A DNA stretch of 9,463 nt from Spirochaetaceae bacterium (GTDB lineage: Bacteria; Spirochaetota; Spirochaetia; Treponematales; Breznakiellaceae). Shown here in pieces: positions 6,107-9,463 of this stretch. Position 1 is the first letter of the stretch, and each line of letters starts with the position of its first letter. A program made the translations under genes and the position numbers. The DNA lies in NCBI GenBank assembly GCA_031278295.1, contig JAITKQ010000046.1, positions 1 to 9,463 of the forward strand. The letters are read 5' to 3'. A model generated the notes under the pieces. It searched no databases and was not told where the DNA came from. It saw nothing but the letters and a program-made list of their open reading frames with translations.

Positions 6107-6138
6107 TTCATTCCCAGCCCCCCCCCCCCCCCTATTAT
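6107..6138 (+). promoter_or_regulatory. Candidate promoter with a C15 homopolymer in its spacer
   Basis: Fifteen consecutive C's (6118-6132) directly abut TATTAT (6133-6138), a 5-of-6 match to the -10 consensus. A weak -35-like TTCATT (6107-6112) is 20 bp from it, so loss of about three C's would bring the spacing to 17. It lies about 230 nt before the membrane-protein gene. The tract itself is certain; promoter activity and length variation are inferred. Confidence 0.4.
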
Positions 6139-6163
6139 AAATTTCCGCAGCCGATCGAACCGT

Positions 6164-6189
6164 GTAAATAATGCGACGCTTACAAGATA
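6164..6189 (+). repeat. 26-nt dispersed motif, left copy
   Basis: This copy matches the reverse complement of 9373-9398 at 24 of 26 positions. It is followed by CCCC-rich sequence and a matching GGGG stretch (CCCCG at 6193-6197, CGGGG at 6212-6216), echoing the strong CCCCGCCC hairpin next to the right copy. It looks like a decayed remnant of the same element in opposite orientation. Confidence 0.7.
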
Positions 6190-6238
6190 TACCCCCGCTA
6201 CCCTTCCTTATCGGGGCAGGCAAGCGGCAAAAGGTCAG

Positions 6239-6263
6239 GCAAAACAGCGTTACGCTGTTTTGC
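6239..6263. repeat. Perfect 11-bp hairpin in the leader region
   Basis: GCAAAACAGCG (6239-6249) and CGCTGTTTTGC (6253-6263) pair around TTA. It lies about 110 nt before the ATG of the membrane-protein gene. On the + strand only TTTTGC ends the stem and no T-run follows. The region 5943-6371 otherwise holds no gene I can support. Confidence 0.6.
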
Positions 6264-6358
6264 GGCAGGCGGTTCATAAATCTAAAACTCCCGCCGCACC
6301 CCCGGCCACCGCCGTCGACCGCCACCGCCGACCGCTTCCATCAAACGCGGCGGGGCGT

Positions 6359-6364
6359 TATAAT
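6359..6364 (+). promoter_or_regulatory. Perfect TATAAT just before the ATG of the membrane-protein gene
   Basis: TATAAT at 6359-6364 ends 7 nt before ATG 6372. If used, transcription would begin at or next to the start codon and yield a leaderless mRNA, which fits the lack of a clear Shine-Dalgarno. The -35 region is poor (TTCCAT at 6336-6341, 17-bp spacing), so the site may be chance. Confidence 0.35.
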
Positions 6365-6371
6365 TGGTGGC

Positions 6372-6917
6372 ATGGTAAAGGGTATCGCCCAACTGATACT
6401 TGCGCTGAACAGCAACGAAAAAAAGACGCAGGTTGCCGCCGGATTTTCATGGGGCGTACTGCTCGCGCTGGTGCCGGCGGGGAATGCTTTTTGGATCGCG
6501 CTGTTTTTTGTATCGTTTTTTTTCAGGCACAACCAGGGCGCCAAGCTGCTTGTAACGGCCGTCCTTAAACTTGCCGCGCCGCTTGTTTACCCCTGCACCG
6601 ACATGGCAGGCTGGGCGATCCTTAACGTTGCGGAACTGAAGCCTTTCTTTACCGCGCTGTACAATATGCCGTTCCTGCCCTTTACCCGCTTCAACAACAC
6701 GCTTGTAGCGGGCGGGCTGGCGACCGGCGCGGTACTTTGGATTCCCGTGTTCCTGCTGATGAAAGCGCTTATCCCGCTGTACCGCAATTCCTTTTTGCCA
6801 AAGATTGTGAATTCAAAGCTAATAAAGGCGATCAAAAAACTGCCGTTCGTTTCAAAAATCGGCGCCGCTGTCACCGCGTTGAAAAGTATGCGGGACGCCG
6901 GTACGGGGGCGATGTAA
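6372..6917 (+). CDS. TIGR03546-type (DUF2062-like) small integral membrane protein
   Basis: The 181-residue protein starts MVKGIAQLILALNSNEKKTQ, the N-terminal pattern of DUF2062/TIGR03546 proteins. Hydrophobic segments lie at about 24-51 (AAGFSWGVLLALVPAGNAFW), 58-73 and 108-136, with a basic C-terminal tail (150-165). It is probably in the inner membrane. The function is unknown. In known genomes TIGR03546 members are paired with TIGR03545 members, and that is the arrangement here, with only 5 nt between the genes. The frame stays open upstream to an ATG at 6171. The added 67 residues are low-complexity and cross a hairpin, and the family N-terminus fits ATG 6372, so that start is preferred. 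No strong Shine-Dalgarno is visible. Confidence 0.8.
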   Translation: MVKGIAQLILALNSNEKKTQVAAGFSWGVLLALVPAGNAFWIALFFVSFFFRHNQGAKLLVTAVLKLAAPLVYPCTDMAGWAILNVAELKPFFTALYNMPFLPFTRFNNTLVAGGLATGAVLWIPVFLLMKALIPLYRNSFLPKIVNSKLIKAIKKLPFVSKIGAAVTALKSMRDAGTGAM

Positions 6918-6922
6918 GGGCC

Positions 6923-9013
6923 ATGACAAATAAAGCGCCGCCCATGTTCCGTAAACCGATACCGGAAAAAAAATTTGAAAAAAGTATAGTTAAATTTATA
7001 GAGATAAAGGCGGACAGGGAGTACCTTTTTTCGGTATTTGAATTGAAAGACGGTTTTTACCTCGTAAAGCCCGGTATTACAAAGAAGGATGCGGCAAAGC
7101 TGAAGACGCTTGCCAAGTCGGTAAAAGCCAACCGCGCCTGGTCTGTCCGTGCGATTCCGCTTGCCGCCTCCGCAATAACCGTTTCAGCCGCCGTGGTGTT
7201 TTGTGTCTTTTTCATGAATCCGCTGCTGGAACGCGCACTTGAACAGGGCCTTGAAGCCCTCTTCGAGGCGCACTCCGAAGTGGACAACTTTCACCTGAAT
7301 CCTTTCCGTTTCAGAATCGGGCTATCCGGCCTAAGGGTGGCGGACCGTGACAACCCGATGACAAACCTGTTCCAGATGGGGCGGATCGAGATACGGCTTT
7401 TGCCGCAGGCTGCCCTGCGGGGAAAAGTCTATATCGAGGAAGTAAGCGCCGGGGATATACAGTTTGGAACGCCGCGTAAGGTTTCCGGAGCTCTGCCGGC
7501 CCATCCTCCAAAAAACACAAAGCCGAAAACGGAAGCTCCCGCCGCGCCGCCGCTCATCGATCTTGCGCAGTTTGACGGTATGGAACTGGTACGGAGCGAA
7601 GCGGACAAGCTTGATTCAAAAAAACTGTACGATGAAGCGGCGGCCCTGTACGGCGCGGCATTTGAAACGTGGAACACACGTGTCGCCGACTCAAAAAAAC
7701 AGATTACCGAATTTCAGGACGCGGTGAAGCCGTTTATCGAATTCAACATCAACAGCGTTGACATCCGCGATCCCGCCGCAATACAGAATGTGATAAAATT
7801 GATAGAGGACGGAAAGGCGGTGGCCGACAGGATCAAGGGCGCGGCGGATCAGGCTAACGGGATCGTTACCGGCATGCAGGCCGATATAAAAAACATTGAC
7901 GCGCTGGCAAATAACGCGGCCAACGCGGTGCAGGCCGACATCAACCGCCTGAAATCCTACATTGATTTTTCCGGCGGCGCGTACAACAGTCTGGTCGATC
8001 CTGTGCTGCGCCAAATTCTGACCGGTGTGGGCTGGCGCTACATAAACTACGGGAAACGGGCGCTGGAGGTTTTTGAAAAGGTAAAAACCGCCCGTGCCGA
8101 TCAAAAAGCCGAAAAAAAAGAAACCTTCGGGGGTCGGGATGTGGTTTTTCCGTTGCGGCGCTACCCGTCATTTTATATGGGAAAGCTGGCCTCCGATTTT
8201 ACAGTTCAGGGCTGGAACAGCGCCATCGATCTGCGTGACGTAAGTTCCGCCCCTGAGATTACCGGCAGGCCCGTATCGTTGAAACTGTCCGTGCGGGAAA
8301 CGGGCGGGGACGGGCGCTTTGTTTCGTTTTCCGGCAGCGCGGACTTCCGCGACTCGGCGGCGGAACTGTTTGACGCGGAGCTTTCCGGCGGCAATTTTCT
8401 GTTCACCGTGGGGGAGGAGCTTGACACGATCGGCATAGGCGGGTTTAACGGCTCGGCCGGTATGGAGTTGAGGGCTGAGGGCGGCAGGGACGGCAGCGTG
8501 TTGATAGCGGGGGAGGCCAATGTCAAAAACCCCGCCCTGCTGGAACCGCGCGGTATCGTGGCGGAGGCCATATCCGGGGCGGTGAGCGCGGCGGGCGCTG
8601 TGGAGCTTGGCTTTGAATATACACGTTCTCCGGAATCCCGGGACGATTCTTTTTCGGTTAACACCAACATAGGGGTACTTGTCGTTGAGGCCCTTAAAAA
8701 AACTGCCGCGGAATACGCAAGGAAGGCGGCGGCGGAGCTGGAACGCGCCGTCCGTTCTTACATAAGCTCTTATGCCGGGGACTACCTGTCAAACGACGAT
8801 TTGAACAAGCTTTTTGCCGTAGCGAGGGGGGACAGGGACGCGCTTGGCAGCCTCCAGTCGCTTGTGCGGAACAAGATTTCAGAAATGGAACAAAAGGTGA
8901 AGGGCGCCGCGGAAGAAAAAGCGAAGGAGGCCCTGGAACAGGTCAAACAGCAGGCGCGGGAAACCGCGTCGGACACCGTGAAGAACGCGCTACAGGGCTT
9001 TTTTAACCGTTAG
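6923..9013 (+). CDS. TIGR03545-type large membrane-anchored protein, AsmA-like in layout
   Basis: The 696-residue protein has a cytoplasmic N-terminus of about 75 residues and one transmembrane segment at about 77-98. The stretch after it (about 118-183) contains NPFRFRIGLSGLRV and RLLPQAALRGKVYIEEVSAG. This resembles the start of AsmA/DUF748-type periplasmic proteins, which share a single anchor and stacked beta repeats. A Pro/Ala/Lys-rich linker (about 191-211) is followed by long alpha-helical, coiled-coil-like sequence (222-345), a beta-rich part (405-585) and an Ala/Glu/Lys-rich helical C-terminus (586-690). ATG 6923 is chosen because the upstream 62 residues overlap the preceding gene and read as a shadow. 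AAGGG lies immediately before it, so coupling with the upstream gene is likely. The partnership suggests a two-part envelope system, perhaps for lipid transport or envelope integrity. That role is inferred; the family has no assigned function that I know of. Confidence 0.8.
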   Translation: MTNKAPPMFRKPIPEKKFEKSIVKFIEIKADREYLFSVFELKDGFYLVKPGITKKDAAKLKTLAKSVKANRAWSVRAIPLAASAITVSAAVVFCVFFMNPLLERALEQGLEALFEAHSEVDNFHLNPFRFRIGLSGLRVADRDNPMTNLFQMGRIEIRLLPQAALRGKVYIEEVSAGDIQFGTPRKVSGALPAHPPKNTKPKTEAPAAPPLIDLAQFDGMELVRSEADKLDSKKLYDEAAALYGAAFETWNTRVADSKKQITEFQDAVKPFIEFNINSVDIRDPAAIQNVIKLIEDGKAVADRIKGAADQANGIVTGMQADIKNIDALANNAANAVQADINRLKSYIDFSGGAYNSLVDPVLRQILTGVGWRYINYGKRALEVFEKVKTARADQKAEKKETFGGRDVVFPLRRYPSFYMGKLASDFTVQGWNSAIDLRDVSSAPEITGRPVSLKLSVRETGGDGRFVSFSGSADFRDSAAELFDAELSGGNFLFTVGEELDTIGIGGFNGSAGMELRAEGGRDGSVLIAGEANVKNPALLEPRGIVAEAISGAVSAAGAVELGFEYTRSPESRDDSFSVNTNIGVLVVEALKKTAAEYARKAAAELERAVRSYISSYAGDYLSNDDLNKLFAVARGDRDALGSLQSLVRNKISEMEQKVKGAAEEKAKEALEQVKQQARETASDTVKNALQGFFNR

Positions 9014-9349
9014 GGATGGTGCCGGTGTCTTTAGGCCGACTGTCCGGCTTGGCGGCGGACCGATTGGCCCGGACTGCCGGCGGTTTCATCATTCTTCAAA
9101 CAAATACTTTTAAAAATTGAATGTAGGTGTCGCTTAAATACCAATACCGGTGACATTCCATTCGTAGTCTAGCCAGGGATAATTTGCAAAAACGGGTGAA
9201 CTAGTCCGGGGCGAAGTGCTACCGGCCTGCGCCCATTTTTTGGGCTGCATCCTTATCCGGGGAAATGAAGGAGATTGGCGATACTTTTAATTTCTGCCCA
9301 ACTGCACGTAAGGTTCCGGCTTTTGGCGACATTTTGCGGCCCGGATGAA
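9014..9349. other. Intergenic stretch without a supported gene
   Basis: No convincing ORF or RNA gene is seen. A short inverted pair GTCCGG/CCGGAC (9042-9047, 9069-9074) and a GCCCA-TTTTT-TGGGC mini-hairpin (9231-9245) are present. Neither is a clear terminator for the preceding gene. Confidence 0.5.
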
Positions 9350-9463
9350 CCTCCCCGCCCTGAAGGGCGGGGTATCTTGTAAGCGTTGCATCATTTACGA
9401 GGGCGAGTTCTGTAAGACAAGCCGCACGGCTTGCCGCTGTTTGGTGTGCAAGTGGCACACTAA
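9350..9463 (-). mobile_element. Hairpin cluster resembling an IS200/IS605-type element end (possible omega-RNA region)
   Basis: Read on the minus strand from the window edge there are three hairpins: TTAGTGTGC/GCACACCAA (9441-9463, one G-T pair), CAAGCCG/CGGCTTG (9418-9433), and CCCCGCCC/GGGCGGGG (9353-9372) followed by AGGTTCAT. Between the second and third is the 26-nt motif shared with 6164-6189. A GC-rich stem followed by AGG and a short TCA/TTCAT stretch is how many TnpB-element right ends look. No transposase gene is visible; a tnpB on the minus strand would lie beyond the window. Confidence 0.4.
9373..9398 (-). repeat. 26-nt dispersed motif, right copy
   Basis: Its reverse complement matches 6164-6189 with two mismatches. 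It is adjacent to the CCCCGCCC hairpin. Together the copies face each other across the TIGR03546-TIGR03545 operon. Confidence 0.75.

Noticed and set aside
6171..6371. 67-residue N-terminal extension of the TIGR03546 protein from ATG 6171
   Set aside because: The extension is low-complexity, covers the 26-nt repeat and a hairpin, and the family N-terminus matches ATG 6372.
5984..6568. 194-residue plus-strand ORF crossing the poly-C tract
   Set aside because: It has a low-complexity Pro/Arg-rich product, runs through the hairpin and poly-C, and overlaps the better-supported membrane-protein gene in another frame.
6737..6922. 62-residue N-terminal extension of the TIGR03545 protein
   Set aside because: It overlaps the preceding gene in another frame and shows no domain-like sequence. 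ATG 6923 gives the expected N-terminus.
9219..9458. 79-residue minus-strand ORF at the right end
   Set aside because: Its sequence is the translation of the three hairpins and the 26-nt repeat, so it is better explained as a non-coding element end.

Overview
The window looks like chromosomal DNA of a diderm spirochete, most probably a nitrogen-fixing Treponema of the termite-gut type. This is an inference from gene content: a nifB gene, a PEGA-type periplasmic protein coupled to a LysM/M23 cell-wall protein, and a TIGR03546-TIGR03545 pair, which is a combination typical of spirochetes. No rRNA or tRNA gene and no CRISPR array was seen.

Layout, left to right. Bases 1-592 hold no gene. They are an array of about 95-bp repeats made of short palindromes, one of which shows compensatory base changes between copies. 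A promoter-like stretch, a 9-bp palindrome and a possible 26-codon leader ORF follow. Then comes nifB (711-1952, +), whose only well-placed start is a CTG behind a strong Shine-Dalgarno. Convergent to it is a two-gene minus-strand operon: a TTG-started LysM/M23 (LytM-like) protein (2967-3920) overlapping by ATGA a secreted PEGA-like protein (1990-2970). Next, also on the minus strand, is a 56-residue 2[4Fe-4S] ferredoxin (4142-4312) with its own promoter, a 12-bp tandem repeat beside the promoter, and a terminator hairpin.

Bases 4371-4803 are intergenic and rich in small palindromes and 13-bp tandem repeats. A beta-class DNA methyltransferase (4804-5817, +) follows with no visible restriction partner. 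Three long hairpins stand in series behind it (5830-5942). The leader before the next operon (5943-6371) carries a C15 homopolymer against a -10-like box, a 26-nt motif that recurs in inverted orientation near the right end, and a perfect TATAAT only 7 nt before the ATG. The operon encodes a small DUF2062-like membrane protein (6372-6917) and a 696-residue membrane-anchored protein (6923-9013). I infer that they work together at the envelope. The right end (9350-9463) is a cluster of three hairpins resembling the end or omega-RNA region of an IS200/IS605-type element read on the minus strand.

The genes form unrelated modules rather than one pathway: FeMo-cofactor assembly (nifB, possibly served by the ferredoxin), cell-wall and envelope maintenance (M23/PEGA operon, TIGR03546/TIGR03545 operon), and a likely acquired methyltransferase. 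The least explained parts are the covarying palindrome array, the unusual nifB leader, the poly-C promoter candidate and the function of the TIGR03545/03546 pair.
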